DNA of 64,000 nucleotides from Paenibacillus pabuli NBRC 13638 (GTDB lineage Bacteria; Bacillota; Bacilli; Paenibacillales; Paenibacillaceae): the NCBI RefSeq assembly GCF_001514495.1, contig NZ_BCNM01000013.1, positions 1 to 64,000 on the forward strand, read 5' to 3'. This document shows, one piece after another, positions 35,050 to 44,426 of this stretch (the stretch's first letter is position 1; the number at the start of each line of letters is the position of its first letter). The notes under the pieces were generated by a model. The model was not told the origin of the DNA and made no database searches. It saw only the letters and a list, made by a program, of their open reading frames with translations. The position numbers were made by a program, and so were the translations under genes.

Positions 35050-36057
35050 CTAGGACCAGTCAAACAGTACACCGTTATACTGGTCTTTATTTGTTCTCAA
35101 ACCCTCGTAGGCTTCTTGCGCTTGTTCCGGTTTCATCACATGACTGATCAATGGTTCGATATGCAGCTTGTTCCTTAACATCAGTTCAAATACAATGTTC
35201 GAATTTCTCACCAGTGAATGCTTGACGAATTCGTTCGGCTCAACCGGGAAGCGCCATTCATGTGCCCCCTTAAACGTAATGCAGCCTCGTCCATACAGGT
35301 GGCAGTAGTTCAATATATCGGTGACATCCGTGTGATATTCGCCTCGTGGACTGCCCAGGAAAATAATCTCTCCCAGCTTCCCGATCCACTCCAGACTTTG
35401 AACACCTACACGGGGTACACCCGTCGCCTCAATATGAGTGGATACACCTGCTCCATTCGTTATGGCGTGAATCTTTTCTTTTACTTTATCTTCTCCGCCA
35501 TGAAGCGTATAGTCAACCCCACATGTCTGGGCAGTTCGAATTCGTTCTGGTGACAGGTCCACGCCAATCACAGTTGCACCTTGAAGGCGTGCCAATTGAG
35601 CAGCCAAATTCCCTACCAATCCAAGCCCCGTCACGCCCACAACATCCCCAAGTTCAATACTGGATACACGAACGGAGGTGAATGCCACGGTTGCCATGCG
35701 GGTGAAGGGAACCCACTTCAGATCCAGGTGCTCAGGTACCTTGATGAAAACATGATCTGTGGATACTACTTGATATTCAGCATGTTGACCATAATGAAAC
35801 ACAGCATCCCCGGGCTGAACATGGTGTACCCCCTGTCCCACCTCGATCACTTCACTTACACTCGCATACCCCGGACATACGGGAAGCTTGGCCCACTCTT
35901 CTTTTCCCGATAACATGGCCAACTCCGTTCCCGGACTGATGAGGGAATAGATCAGTTTAACCAATACTTCCTTCTCACCTAGGACTGGTAAAATAAAGTC
36001 CTCTTCTACCGTCTCCACTTGCAGCGGACGAGCAAACATGATCTTTCTATTCTTCAT
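35050..36057 (-). CDS. zinc-type alcohol dehydrogenase-like (MDR) protein
   Basis: 335-residue medium-chain dehydrogenase. N-terminal GroES-like domain (SLISPGTELAMLSGKE, CPGYASVSEVIEVG) and a Rossmann domain with GVTGLGLVGNLAAQLARLQG (cofactor motif). The structural four-Cys zinc loop is absent. This resembles the sugar dehydrogenases that pair with epimerases and Gfo/Idh proteins. First gene of the unit; the ATG follows AAGGGAGTG. Likely oxidises a sugar or polyol in the cytosol. Confidence 0.87.
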   Translation of the reverse strand: MKNRKIMFARPLQVETVEEDFILPVLGEKEVLVKLIYSLISPGTELAMLSGKEEWAKLPVCPGYASVSEVIEVGQGVHHVQPGDAVFHYGQHAEYQVVSTDHVFIKVPEHLDLKWVPFTRMATVAFTSVRVSSIELGDVVGVTGLGLVGNLAAQLARLQGATVIGVDLSPERIRTAQTCGVDYTLHGGEDKVKEKIHAITNGAGVSTHIEATGVPRVGVQSLEWIGKLGEIIFLGSPRGEYHTDVTDILNYCHLYGRGCITFKGAHEWRFPVEPNEFVKHSLVRNSNIVFELMLRNKLHIEPLISHVMKPEQAQEAYEGLRTNKDQYNGVLFDWS

Positions 36058-36380
36058 TGTTTCACTCCCTTCTTATCTTTTTAACTACAATATAAAACTT
36101 TTCATTAGCATTGTCTTTGATTGCAAAACCGATTTTTTATCTAAAACAACGATTTTTAAACCTTTGTAAGCAAATCCAGATAGACGTAAAAAGACTCACA
36201 AGATCGAGTGATCTGTGAGCCTCAAAATCAGGCCTATTCAGCCATGGTCTGATGCAGTGCGGTATACCCATTACAAAATCGGCTAATTCAGGGATAGCCA
36301 GCCGTCATTGAAACCGGATTGGCCGCATGGTTCCTTTTTTGCTAATTTCACAGCTACACTGGTTCCTTCTCAACCGCAAA
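36058..36380. other. intergenic region with minus-strand terminator
   Basis: It carries the promoter of the dehydrogenase operon and, at 36186-36220, a terminator for the GH85 gene. The rest shows nothing coding. Confidence 0.5.
36186..36220 (-). terminator. terminator downstream of the GH85 gene
   Basis: Minus-strand CTCACAGATC-actc-GATCTTGTGAG followed by TCTTTTTAC. It is 160 bases after the GH85 stop and upstream of the dehydrogenase operon. Confidence 0.75.
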
Positions 36381-39038
36381 CTACGGCTGCAACCCACGAA
36401 CCTCAAACTCATAGATTCGGGCTGCTGTATCGCCGCCCTGCGTCGGTTTCAGCACATTCAGTTTCACATAGCGGGCCGTGACCAGAGCAATCGCGTCCGA
36501 TGTTTCGGCTGCGGCGTTTCCTTGCACGTTGACCACATCGGCCCAGGTCACACCGTCAGAACTGACTTGGATGGAATAGTCACTCGTATTAAAGCCGGAC
36601 CACTCCCCACCACTCTCCGCATGTTTGATGACAAAACTACTAATCTGATGTTCTTCGCCAAGATCGACTTGTAGCCAATGCGCCTGATTACCCAGCGCGC
36701 ACCACTTGCTGTTGCCCGTCACTTTACCGTCAATGGCCTTTTCTGCACCTTCCGCTGATCCACAGGCATGGTCAGCTGTCGCCTTTTTGCCCAGAGCGAC
36801 ATTTTGGATTCCAGAAGCAGCATTGCTGACGGTGATCAAAGCTTGCTTCGTTACCGTATCCTCTCCCGAGCTGTTGGTAGCTGTCAGCGTCACACTGTAC
36901 GTGCCTTCCTTGTCATACGTTACCACTGGATTCTGCTCCGTACTGACAGCCGGACTGCCCTTCTCAAAAGTCCACGACCAGCCTTCCGTCACCTCGGAAG
37001 AGAGATCAGTGAAATGCACCTGCTGACCCGGTGCGATCAGCGTTGCATCAGCCTTGAACCCGGCTTCCGGCTTCGGATACGCGGGCCACTGGATGGTCAC
37101 ACTGGCAGCCTGGCCGCGCTCATAGTTTGTATTCACTGCCACGACTTTTAGTACAGTCGCCTGTTCTGCGTTGATTCTCTTCATCTCAGGCACATAGAAC
37201 ACGTTATTGGCGGTCGCACCCACCCAAGTCTCTTTACCGTCGGGCAGCACACGGTAAATCTCATACTGCTGAACTTCCTCATCCAGTGCTTTCCACTGTA
37301 ATCTGGCATCACCGTAAATGCCCCCGCGGAAATCGGATTGGATGACATTCAATGCTTGAACTGCTTCAAGTGGCTTCACTGGATTAGCATTGTTCTGAAT
37401 GGATATCTGACCAATATGGATGTCATAATCCGATATGATTTCCTTGCTGTCAAAATACAAAGACAATGCCACAATCCGCTTTCCTTTGTAAGGCGTCAGA
37501 TTCAAGGTGTCCGTCGTCCAATCCTTTGCCTTTTTGTCTTTTACATCCAGAAAGACGAACTGGTCCGGATGATCTGCAAAAGCCAGGCCAACCTTCATGC
37601 TCGGCTTGTTCTGCGTTTTGTACGTGATCGACAGCTTGGTAGCTGGCTCAATCTTCAGATCGGTTTGATACAGCTTCAGATGGGTGGCATTTGCCGAACT
37701 TAGCGTACCCGCTACCTTGAGGGAACTGCCGCCATAGTAGGCATCCGACCAGTCGAGAGAAGGCTTCAGCGCCGTGCCCTTACTTTCTGCTAGCCAGCGC
37801 CATGTCGGAAGCACATCCTGTAAACTGCGGTTATTCCATCCGCTATCCCGTACCTGCTGGCCATGGACATAGAATTTCTCGCCACTGCCCGTATTGAAGC
37901 TGGTCGTGAACGGAAGCTGGTCCACCGGTGAAGATTCAACCACATGGTTCGCAATTCCTTTCCACGCCTTACTTGTCGCCGTATTGGCCGGGTTACCGTT
38001 CTGCCCTACCCAGAATTGATTCTCACGGGCAAAGAAATCGGACATGCTGTCGGCACTGTTGAACGACCAATCTGGCCGGTATATGCCCAGCGAGGTCACA
38101 GCAGGTTTGCCCTCAGGAAACAGCTGGTTCCATTTCAGACTGGTATCGTATCCGTTGGCTTCAACATCAATCCCTGCAAACAGTTCGAATGGCGATCTGC
38201 CCAGGCTCTTGGCCTTGGCCGCAGAACTGCCCAGATCATTCCACCAGAAGTTCAGGAACATGCTGTCTGATATCTTGCTGCCATTATCCTGCAGGAACAT
38301 GGCATTCCGGTCCGTCAGGGCATTTTGCCAGGAAATATGGCCTTCCCTGGTCATGGAATCATACCAGATGATCTCCATACCCGCGGGCTTATGGTCCTGA
38401 AGATAACGGAGGAATGCTTTCAACAACTGTGCGTCTGCAGCTGTTCCACCCTCGGTTTCCTGATTGATAAACCAGCCGTCAAAACCATAATACTCGGCCA
38501 CCTCAATCAGCTTATCGGCTGCCGGAAAGGAGCCATCGCTGTTCTGCTGAAGCATTTGCTTCACCCACTCATATTTGCCACCGTATACGGATGGCGGGAA
38601 GAACACTGTGCCCATGATTGGCACTCCATTCCGGTGTGCCGCATCAATCGTGTCGGCACTTGGCGGCACAATAATGCCTTCTCCCGCCGAGCCACCCCAA
38701 TACACGAGCTTGTCAACATACTGCCAGTAAGAGAACGTATTTGCGGAAAATGTATCCGAGCCCTGCGACGGAACGCCGCTGGTTCCCTGATTCAGCGCAG
38801 ACAAAGCCATGACTTTGGGATCTTTCGTTGCATTCGGATTAACTCCCTCTCCCGTGAAACGACTTTGGAGCGGAATGGTGCTCCGGTTGAAGGCCGCATC
38901 CGGGTCGGAAGCTGGATTCCATTGAAGCAATTGTTCAGGCAGCCAATAGGATGAATAAGGTTGCTTCGCCAAGGCCGCTGAGGAAAGAGCAGCGCATACC
39001 ACGATTACAAATATAAGACTGGCACCAAGCTTTTTCAT
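36381..39038 (-). CDS. secreted GH85 endo-beta-N-acetylglucosaminidase
   Basis: 885 residues from the ATG at 39038 (GGAGG seven bases ahead). Signal peptide (MKKLGASLIFVIVVCAALSS, cut after ALA), then a GH85 barrel: YWGGSAGEGIIVPPS, the catalytic pair N192/E194 in GWFINQETEG, and the DNGSKISDSMFLNFWW strand. After it come a beta-sandwich, a fibronectin-like region, a PKD domain (about 665-745, SSEVTEGWSWTFEKGSP) and a C-terminal F5/8 type C carbohydrate-binding domain (about 750-885). It cleaves between the two GlcNAc residues of N-glycans outside the cell. It ends a cluster whose ABC transporter probably imports the released glycan. Confidence 0.93.
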   Translation of the reverse strand: MKKLGASLIFVIVVCAALSSAALAKQPYSSYWLPEQLLQWNPASDPDAAFNRSTIPLQSRFTGEGVNPNATKDPKVMALSALNQGTSGVPSQGSDTFSANTFSYWQYVDKLVYWGGSAGEGIIVPPSADTIDAAHRNGVPIMGTVFFPPSVYGGKYEWVKQMLQQNSDGSFPAADKLIEVAEYYGFDGWFINQETEGGTAADAQLLKAFLRYLQDHKPAGMEIIWYDSMTREGHISWQNALTDRNAMFLQDNGSKISDSMFLNFWWNDLGSSAAKAKSLGRSPFELFAGIDVEANGYDTSLKWNQLFPEGKPAVTSLGIYRPDWSFNSADSMSDFFARENQFWVGQNGNPANTATSKAWKGIANHVVESSPVDQLPFTTSFNTGSGEKFYVHGQQVRDSGWNNRSLQDVLPTWRWLAESKGTALKPSLDWSDAYYGGSSLKVAGTLSSANATHLKLYQTDLKIEPATKLSITYKTQNKPSMKVGLAFADHPDQFVFLDVKDKKAKDWTTDTLNLTPYKGKRIVALSLYFDSKEIISDYDIHIGQISIQNNANPVKPLEAVQALNVIQSDFRGGIYGDARLQWKALDEEVQQYEIYRVLPDGKETWVGATANNVFYVPEMKRINAEQATVLKVVAVNTNYERGQAASVTIQWPAYPKPEAGFKADATLIAPGQQVHFTDLSSEVTEGWSWTFEKGSPAVSTEQNPVVTYDKEGTYSVTLTATNSSGEDTVTKQALITVSNAASGIQNVALGKKATADHACGSAEGAEKAIDGKVTGNSKWCALGNQAHWLQVDLGEEHQISSFVIKHAESGGEWSGFNTSDYSIQVSSDGVTWADVVNVQGNAAAETSDAIALVTARYVKLNVLKPTQGGDTAARIYEFEVRGLQP

Positions 39039-39135
39039 GCCATACCCTCCAATCCAGTTTTGGCAATTCAATCAGGTAAAAAGAAACGCCCATCAAAACC
39101 GGACAGACGTTTCCATGTCTTCTTTATTTTCAGGT

Positions 39136-40635
39136 TTATTTTGGATTGGCAGCTTTCCATTCATCGTATTGCTTTTGCGCTTCTGCAATCACTTTATCCA
39201 GACCTGCCGCTTTTAACTTCTCGATCGCTTTTGGCAGATGCTCATCCGGGTCTACTGCACCCGTCATAATGGATGGGTAGAATTCCTTCACGATGGCGGA
39301 GATGGAAGCCACTTCCGTCTTCACCGGGTCAGGATTGAAGTTGAAGCCAAAGCTCGGAGCAACCTTCGCGGAATTGTTGAATTCTTTGAATGCTTCCCAC
39401 TTATCGGCTGGATCTTCCTTATGCATGTAGGTCAGGAACAGGTTACCCAGGGCAAAGCCAGGCATCTGGAATCCGTCCTTCATCGCTGGCAGATCCTCAA
39501 TGACATTATCCGAAATCTTTTTGTAATGTGTACCTTCAATGCCATAGTTGATCAGGTTACGCAGATACGGATCGGTATTCAGCAAGTTCAGGAACATCAT
39601 GGCCCGTTCCGGGTTCTTGGAGTTCGCCGAAATGGCATGCATAGCACCTGTTGCCGAGCCGGTGAAAATAACCGGATCCTGCATCGGTGTCGTCACGATA
39701 TCATAGCCTGCGCTTCTAGACCATCCCAGTTCGGCGTAAGGCTGTGTCTGTTCACGATCAACGAACCATTTCCCCGTCTTGATGTTGTCGATGCCTTCCA
39801 ATGTCGCTACATCCTTGCGCAGATAACCAGCCTGATAGTATTTGCGGATGGTTTTCAAGGAGCTCTTCAGCTCTTCGGATTCCAGCACATTAACGTATTT
39901 ACCGGTGTCACCATTCATGTTGATACCAACCGGGAATTCGTCACCCAGCAGGAAGTCGAATGCCAGATAAGGCTTAAAGCCCTTCGGAACAGCCAGCGGA
40001 GTGATGTCCGCCGGTTCATTGTCCTTGATTTGCTTCAGGTAAGGCTCCAGATCCTCTAATGTACGAATCTTGGTGATGTCCATGTTGTATTTATCCACGT
40101 ACTGCTTGTTGAAGCGCCATACCCATTGCGAAGCCAACTCTTTGTTGACTGGCACGGCATAGTTTTGACCACCGATCTGCGATCCTGTAAGGAATCGTGG
40201 ATCAAGCTGTTCTTTAATGCCCTGACCGTACTTATCCAACAGGTCATTGATTGGCAGGAATGCACCTCTAGTAGCATTTGGCAGATAGTCATAAGCCCAC
40301 GAAGAGGTGAAAGCGATATCATAATTTTCGCCCGAAGCGGTAATAACCGGCATCCGCTTGGAATAGTCGCCCCAGTCAATCATCGTGATGTCGACGGTTG
40401 TATTTATTTTCTCCATTAAGTATTTGTTCATTTCCTCCTGCACCATTGGCAGATCGCGCTGTGGACCACCAATCAGATATACCTTGAGCTCCACCGGGTC
40501 TTTATCGCCGGACTCTCCCCCGGATGCCGCATTCCCGCTAGTATCATTGGTATTACCGCCCCCGCAGCCTGCTAGCATCGTAGCAAAAGCAAGCATTAAG
40601 GCAGCCATGAGCAGTGCGATTTTTCTTGTCTTCAT
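39136..40635 (-). CDS. extracellular solute-binding lipoprotein (sugar ABC transporter)
   Basis: 499 residues. The lipobox MLAGC places the lipidated Cys at residue 24; a Gly/Ser/Asn-rich tether follows and then a two-lobed substrate-binding domain typical of the LplA/family-1 solute-binding proteins (VELKVYLIGGPQRDL, FTSSWAYDYLPNATRGAF). The ATG at 40635 has GGGGGA upstream; the frame extends 26 codons further without a site. It lies between the permeases and the GH85 gene, so N-glycan fragments are the likely ligand (inferred from the neighbour). Confidence 0.92.
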   Translation of the reverse strand: MKTRKIALLMAALMLAFATMLAGCGGGNTNDTSGNAASGGESGDKDPVELKVYLIGGPQRDLPMVQEEMNKYLMEKINTTVDITMIDWGDYSKRMPVITASGENYDIAFTSSWAYDYLPNATRGAFLPINDLLDKYGQGIKEQLDPRFLTGSQIGGQNYAVPVNKELASQWVWRFNKQYVDKYNMDITKIRTLEDLEPYLKQIKDNEPADITPLAVPKGFKPYLAFDFLLGDEFPVGINMNGDTGKYVNVLESEELKSSLKTIRKYYQAGYLRKDVATLEGIDNIKTGKWFVDREQTQPYAELGWSRSAGYDIVTTPMQDPVIFTGSATGAMHAISANSKNPERAMMFLNLLNTDPYLRNLINYGIEGTHYKKISDNVIEDLPAMKDGFQMPGFALGNLFLTYMHKEDPADKWEAFKEFNNSAKVAPSFGFNFNPDPVKTEVASISAIVKEFYPSIMTGAVDPDEHLPKAIEKLKAAGLDKVIAEAQKQYDEWKAANPK

Positions 40636-40693
40636 GTGTATCCCCCTTATTAATGTTATTGTTACTGCCTTTATGGGGCAGGCACAACCAGAC

Positions 40694-41650
40694 TTATTCT
40701 TTGACCGAACCAATGGTCAGGCCCTGTATAAAATACTTTTGGAAAAACGGATACGCCAGCGCAACCGGCAGTGTAGCCAGAACAACCATCGCCATGCGGA
40801 CGGTCTCCGTTGGCAATGTCGAGGCAATATCGTAGGATACGACCCGGCTGCTGTTTTGCACAACAAAATCCATATTGTTCTGTATTCGAATCAGTAATGT
40901 CTGGAGCGGAATCAAATTCGCATTGTCGATATAGAGCAGTGCATTGAACCAGTCATTCCAGAATCCTAATGTACTGAACAATCCGATGGTTGCTATACCT
41001 GGCAACGAGATCGGCAGTACGATGCGTGTATAAATACCGAATTCAGTAGCCCCGTCAATCTTGGCTGATTCAATGACAGCATCCGGCACGGTGGTCGTGA
41101 AAAATGTACGCATAACGATAATGTAAAAAGCATTCATGATTGACGGAAGAATCAGCGCCCATATCGAATCCCGCAAGTGCAGCACCTGCGTAACCACAAT
41201 GTAACTGGGAACGAGACCGCCAGAGAACAGCATCGTGAAGAAAGCCAAAAAGCTGAAGAACCGACGCTGTGCAAAATTTTTACGCGAGATGGCATACGCA
41301 TACGTGGTGACCAAATACAATGTCAGCGCGGTTCCAACAACCGTCACCGTTAAGGTAACCCCAAACGATTGGGCCATCTGCTGCCCGGATTCCATAAGGA
41401 ATCGGTAGGCATCCAGCGTCCAGACTTCAGGGAATAACTTAAATCCATTGATCGCCAGCGTCTTCTCATCGGTAAATGAGATGATGATGATGAACAGAAA
41501 TGGAAAGATACAAGATAAGGCAAACAGACCGATCGCTATATTAAAAATCACATTGGATAACGGCGAAATGGCATTCAGATCTCTTGGTTTCTTTCTGCTC
41601 CTCTTCGCAGGGGCAGATGCCCGCTTTATCGGTTCGCTTAAGTTACTCAT
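40694..41650 (-). CDS. carbohydrate ABC permease (LplC/YtcP type)
   Basis: About 318 residues, six membrane helices after a basic N-terminus (KRSRKKPRDL). The permease EAA loop is visible: VIESAKIDGATEFGIYTRIV followed by LPISLPGIATIG. The family ending FFQKYFIQGLTIGSVKE is present. GGGGGG lies upstream of the ATG at 41650. It pairs with the LplB-type permease 24 bases upstream. No ATPase gene is in the cluster, as is usual for this family, which shares MsmX-type ATPases. Confidence 0.92.
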   Translation of the reverse strand: MSNLSEPIKRASAPAKRSRKKPRDLNAISPLSNVIFNIAIGLFALSCIFPFLFIIIISFTDEKTLAINGFKLFPEVWTLDAYRFLMESGQQMAQSFGVTLTVTVVGTALTLYLVTTYAYAISRKNFAQRRFFSFLAFFTMLFSGGLVPSYIVVTQVLHLRDSIWALILPSIMNAFYIIVMRTFFTTTVPDAVIESAKIDGATEFGIYTRIVLPISLPGIATIGLFSTLGFWNDWFNALLYIDNANLIPLQTLLIRIQNNMDFVVQNSSRVVSYDIASTLPTETVRMAMVVLATLPVALAYPFFQKYFIQGLTIGSVKE

Positions 41651-41674
41651 GGATAGCACCCCCCTTGCCGCAGC

Positions 41675-42604
41675 CTAGAATACGGCATAATCCTTTTCAA
41701 TTTTACGCACAGCATAGTTCGCCAGCAGGACCAGAATCAAACCAACGACCGATTGATACAATCCTGTCGCCGTACTCATCCCTGTATCGCCCATAATGGT
41801 CAAGCCGCGGTATACAAACGTGTCGATGACATTGGTGACCGGATACAGTGCACCGGAATCCCGCGGAACCTGATAGAACAGTCCAAAGTCGGAACGGAAG
41901 ATGCCGCCGATCGCCAGAATGGTCAGAATGATCATCAGCGGTCGGAGCAGCGGCAGCGTAATGTACCGGATCTGTTTCCACTTGGTGGCGCCGTCGATCA
42001 TCGCTGCCTCATAATAAGAGCGGTCGATACCTGCGATTGCTGCCAGATAGACTACGCTGCCATAACCTGCACCTTTCCACAGGCCGAGCAGAATGAGAAA
42101 ATACGGCCAATATCCTGTCTCACTGTACCAACTAACCGGATCTCCACCGAAATACATGATGATCTGGTTGAACACACCCTTTTCCACACTCAGAAACGAG
42201 AAGACGAAATAACTGATAATAACCCATGACAGGAAATAAGGCATGAACATTGCGGTCTGGTAAATCTTCGCCAGCCGTTTATTCAACAGCTCGTTCATGA
42301 TGATCGCAAGCGTCACCGCGAGCACCAACCCGAGAAAAATCAGACCCAGGTTATACAGAATGGTATTACGTGTGATGATATAGGCGTCACTCGTTGAGAA
42401 TAGAAACTCAAAGTTCTTGAACCCGACCCAATCACTTTTTAGAACGCTTTCAAGAAATCCGCCCGGATGGATCCGGAAGTCCTTAAAAGCAATAATGGTT
42501 CCGAACATTGGCAAATAGGCAAAAATGATAAACCACGCTGCTCCCGGCAGTACCAGCAGAAGAAACGCCTTGTTCTTCATCAGACTTTTGAAGATGCCCA
42601 GCAC
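41675..42604 (-). CDS. carbohydrate ABC permease (LplB type)
   Basis: 309 residues with six membrane helices. The EAA loop reads YYEAAMIDGATKWKQIRYIT then LPLLRPLM. The N-terminal FAYLPMFGTIIAFKDF matches the LplB family. The start is GTG with AGGAGGG seven bases ahead. First gene of the transporter operon, with a possible cre site 129 bases upstream. It forms the heteromeric channel with the LplC-type protein. Confidence 0.92.
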   Translation of the reverse strand: MLGIFKSLMKNKAFLLLVLPGAAWFIIFAYLPMFGTIIAFKDFRIHPGGFLESVLKSDWVGFKNFEFLFSTSDAYIITRNTILYNLGLIFLGLVLAVTLAIIMNELLNKRLAKIYQTAMFMPYFLSWVIISYFVFSFLSVEKGVFNQIIMYFGGDPVSWYSETGYWPYFLILLGLWKGAGYGSVVYLAAIAGIDRSYYEAAMIDGATKWKQIRYITLPLLRPLMIILTILAIGGIFRSDFGLFYQVPRDSGALYPVTNVIDTFVYRGLTIMGDTGMSTATGLYQSVVGLILVLLANYAVRKIEKDYAVF

Positions 42605-42732
42605 GGCTGTCCCTCCTTATAATCGCATTCATTATCACTTAGCTGCACCCAGTATTAATCCCCTATAACCAACACTGGCAGACCTAAGCCCTTTTGGTGC
42701 TTTGGATTCCTCGTTCACTCCTTCCTCCATTA

Positions 42733-42746
42733 TGCAAGCGCTACCA
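42733..42746 (-). promoter_or_regulatory. possible cre (CcpA) site
   Basis: TGCAAGCGCTACCA matches the cre consensus (TGWAANCGNTNWCA) at 12 of 14 positions and lies in the promoter region of the transporter operon. The match is imperfect. Confidence 0.35.
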
Positions 42747-42813
42747 ATTTGGGGATAGTTGAAAAACCCAATAAATAGATGGATTAATTAAAGATCGTGC
42801 ATAAATTCCATAG

Positions 42814-42843
42814 CAAAAAAAACACACCCGCACGGGGTGTGTC
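42814..42843 (-). terminator. terminator of the regulator operon
   Basis: Minus-strand ACACACCCC-gtgc-GGGTGTGT followed by eight Ts, 24 bases after the response regulator stop. It separates the two-component operon from the transporter operon. Confidence 0.85.
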
Positions 42844-42866
42844 TTCATTCAGCCGGTAAACCCGGC

Positions 42867-44426
42867 TTATTTTTTCATGTAGATGGAGCGCAGCTCTGTG
42901 GGAGAAACACCAGCATATTTCTTGAACTGTCTGTAAAAATAAGTAGAGTCCCAATAGCCTACCTCGCCCGCTATTTCTGCTGTCTTTTTGTCCGAATATA
43001 ACAGCAAATGAGTGGCGCGCTCAATTCGGTACTGGTTTACATAGTCAGAAAAAGTGGTGCCGACCTCTTGCTGAAATAATTGGCCGAGGTAGTTCGGATG
43101 GAGCTCCAGCCGCTGACTAAGCGTTTTTAGTGAAAGCTCATCTTGGTAGTGATTCTTCACCACCTCCAACACAGCCATGATATGCGGGCTGTACGTTTTC
43201 TCGGCGGTGTGATATGTATTCAGCGTACGATGAACCGTTTTTCTCACAAGCTGCTTCAGTTTGCTGAGCGTATGAATTCTGGACAGTGGTCCAAAGATTT
43301 CCCCATAGTCAGGTGTTTTCTCCAATTCCTTGGCAGCCAGCATAAGCTGGATGGCAGAATTAAAGAACGGTGTTCTCGGGAAGCAGCGTTCCTTACCCTC
43401 AACCATGAAGAATTCGTCGATGAACCGGTCCACTTCTGTACCTTCCCCATCCCGCAGCAGCTTGTGGAACTGCTCCATCGCTGGCCCAGGCTTCTCTTGA
43501 TGTGGATTGGCGTCTTCTTCGCTCTCCACTTGCATGATAAAGGTTTCACAATCCATAAACAAATGGTTCTGAAGCCACAGCTTTACGGACTTGCAGCTCT
43601 TCGGAAAACCCAGATAGGTCGACTCGGATTGGCCGATGATCCCCCATACACGTGCACCCGTGTCCTCGGCAACCGCTTGCTTCATTCTGCTGAGTGCCTG
43701 AAGCTGCCATTCATCATGATTTTCCATACTGGCTGAAATGAACAGCAGCATGATGTCTCCTTCCTGATCGGGAAAGCAGATTACCCCGCAGCCATCCGGG
43801 AGGCCTTGGTTTCCGAGCAGCTCGCACTTCTCAGCGATTCCTGCAAGGTGTATCTGCGGATCATTCCCTTCGTCATCCCCTACAATCCGCAGAGAGGCTG
43901 CACAATAACTGGACTTGTTCATGGGAATCTCCAGCAGTTGTGCACGCTCCCGAAATTCTTTGGCGTCAATGGTCTCGTTCGCCCACCGCTGCAAAATATT
44001 GTTGCGCAGAATCCTCCAGCTCTGATCCATCTGAATCTGGCGCATTTCCTCCTGCTCCCAGTCGCGCTGCATATGCTTGATGGTTGCTTCCAATTCGTCC
44101 ATATTGACTGGCTTGAGCAGGTAATTCTCTACCCCCAGCGAGATGCCTTCCCGCACATATTTAAATTCTTCGTATCCGCTCAAAATAATGAATTTGGTGT
44201 ATGGACTGCGCTCTTTAATCTCCCGGATCAGCTCAAGTCCGGTCATTTGCGGCATCATGATATCCGTAATAATCAGATCGACAGGTCCCTCGTCCATCAT
44301 TGCTAGCGCTTCCAACCCATTGCAAGCCGTACCCGCAATCTGCATATTATTCTGATCCCAATCAATGATGGCTTGCATTCCTTTTACAATCAGCGGCTCA
44401 TCATCGACCAACATTACACTTCTCAT
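42867..44426 (-). CDS. AraC-type response regulator (YesN-like)
   Basis: 519 residues: receiver domain (1-120, phosphoacceptor Asp in DLIITDIMMPQMTG, Lys in YLLKPVN), a long unknown middle region, and a C-terminal AraC helix-turn-helix (about 415-515: LSLKTLSQRLELHPNYLGQL and TAEIAGEVGYWDSTYFYRQF). It starts inside the kinase gene (4-base ATGA overlap). As in YesMN systems it should activate the adjacent glycan ABC operon. Confidence 0.92.
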   Translation of the reverse strand: MRSVMLVDDEPLIVKGMQAIIDWDQNNMQIAGTACNGLEALAMMDEGPVDLIITDIMMPQMTGLELIREIKERSPYTKFIILSGYEEFKYVREGISLGVENYLLKPVNMDELEATIKHMQRDWEQEEMRQIQMDQSWRILRNNILQRWANETIDAKEFRERAQLLEIPMNKSSYCAASLRIVGDDEGNDPQIHLAGIAEKCELLGNQGLPDGCGVICFPDQEGDIMLLFISASMENHDEWQLQALSRMKQAVAEDTGARVWGIIGQSESTYLGFPKSCKSVKLWLQNHLFMDCETFIMQVESEEDANPHQEKPGPAMEQFHKLLRDGEGTEVDRFIDEFFMVEGKERCFPRTPFFNSAIQLMLAAKELEKTPDYGEIFGPLSRIHTLSKLKQLVRKTVHRTLNTYHTAEKTYSPHIMAVLEVVKNHYQDELSLKTLSQRLELHPNYLGQLFQQEVGTTFSDYVNQYRIERATHLLLYSDKKTAEIAGEVGYWDSTYFYRQFKKYAGVSPTELRSIYMKK

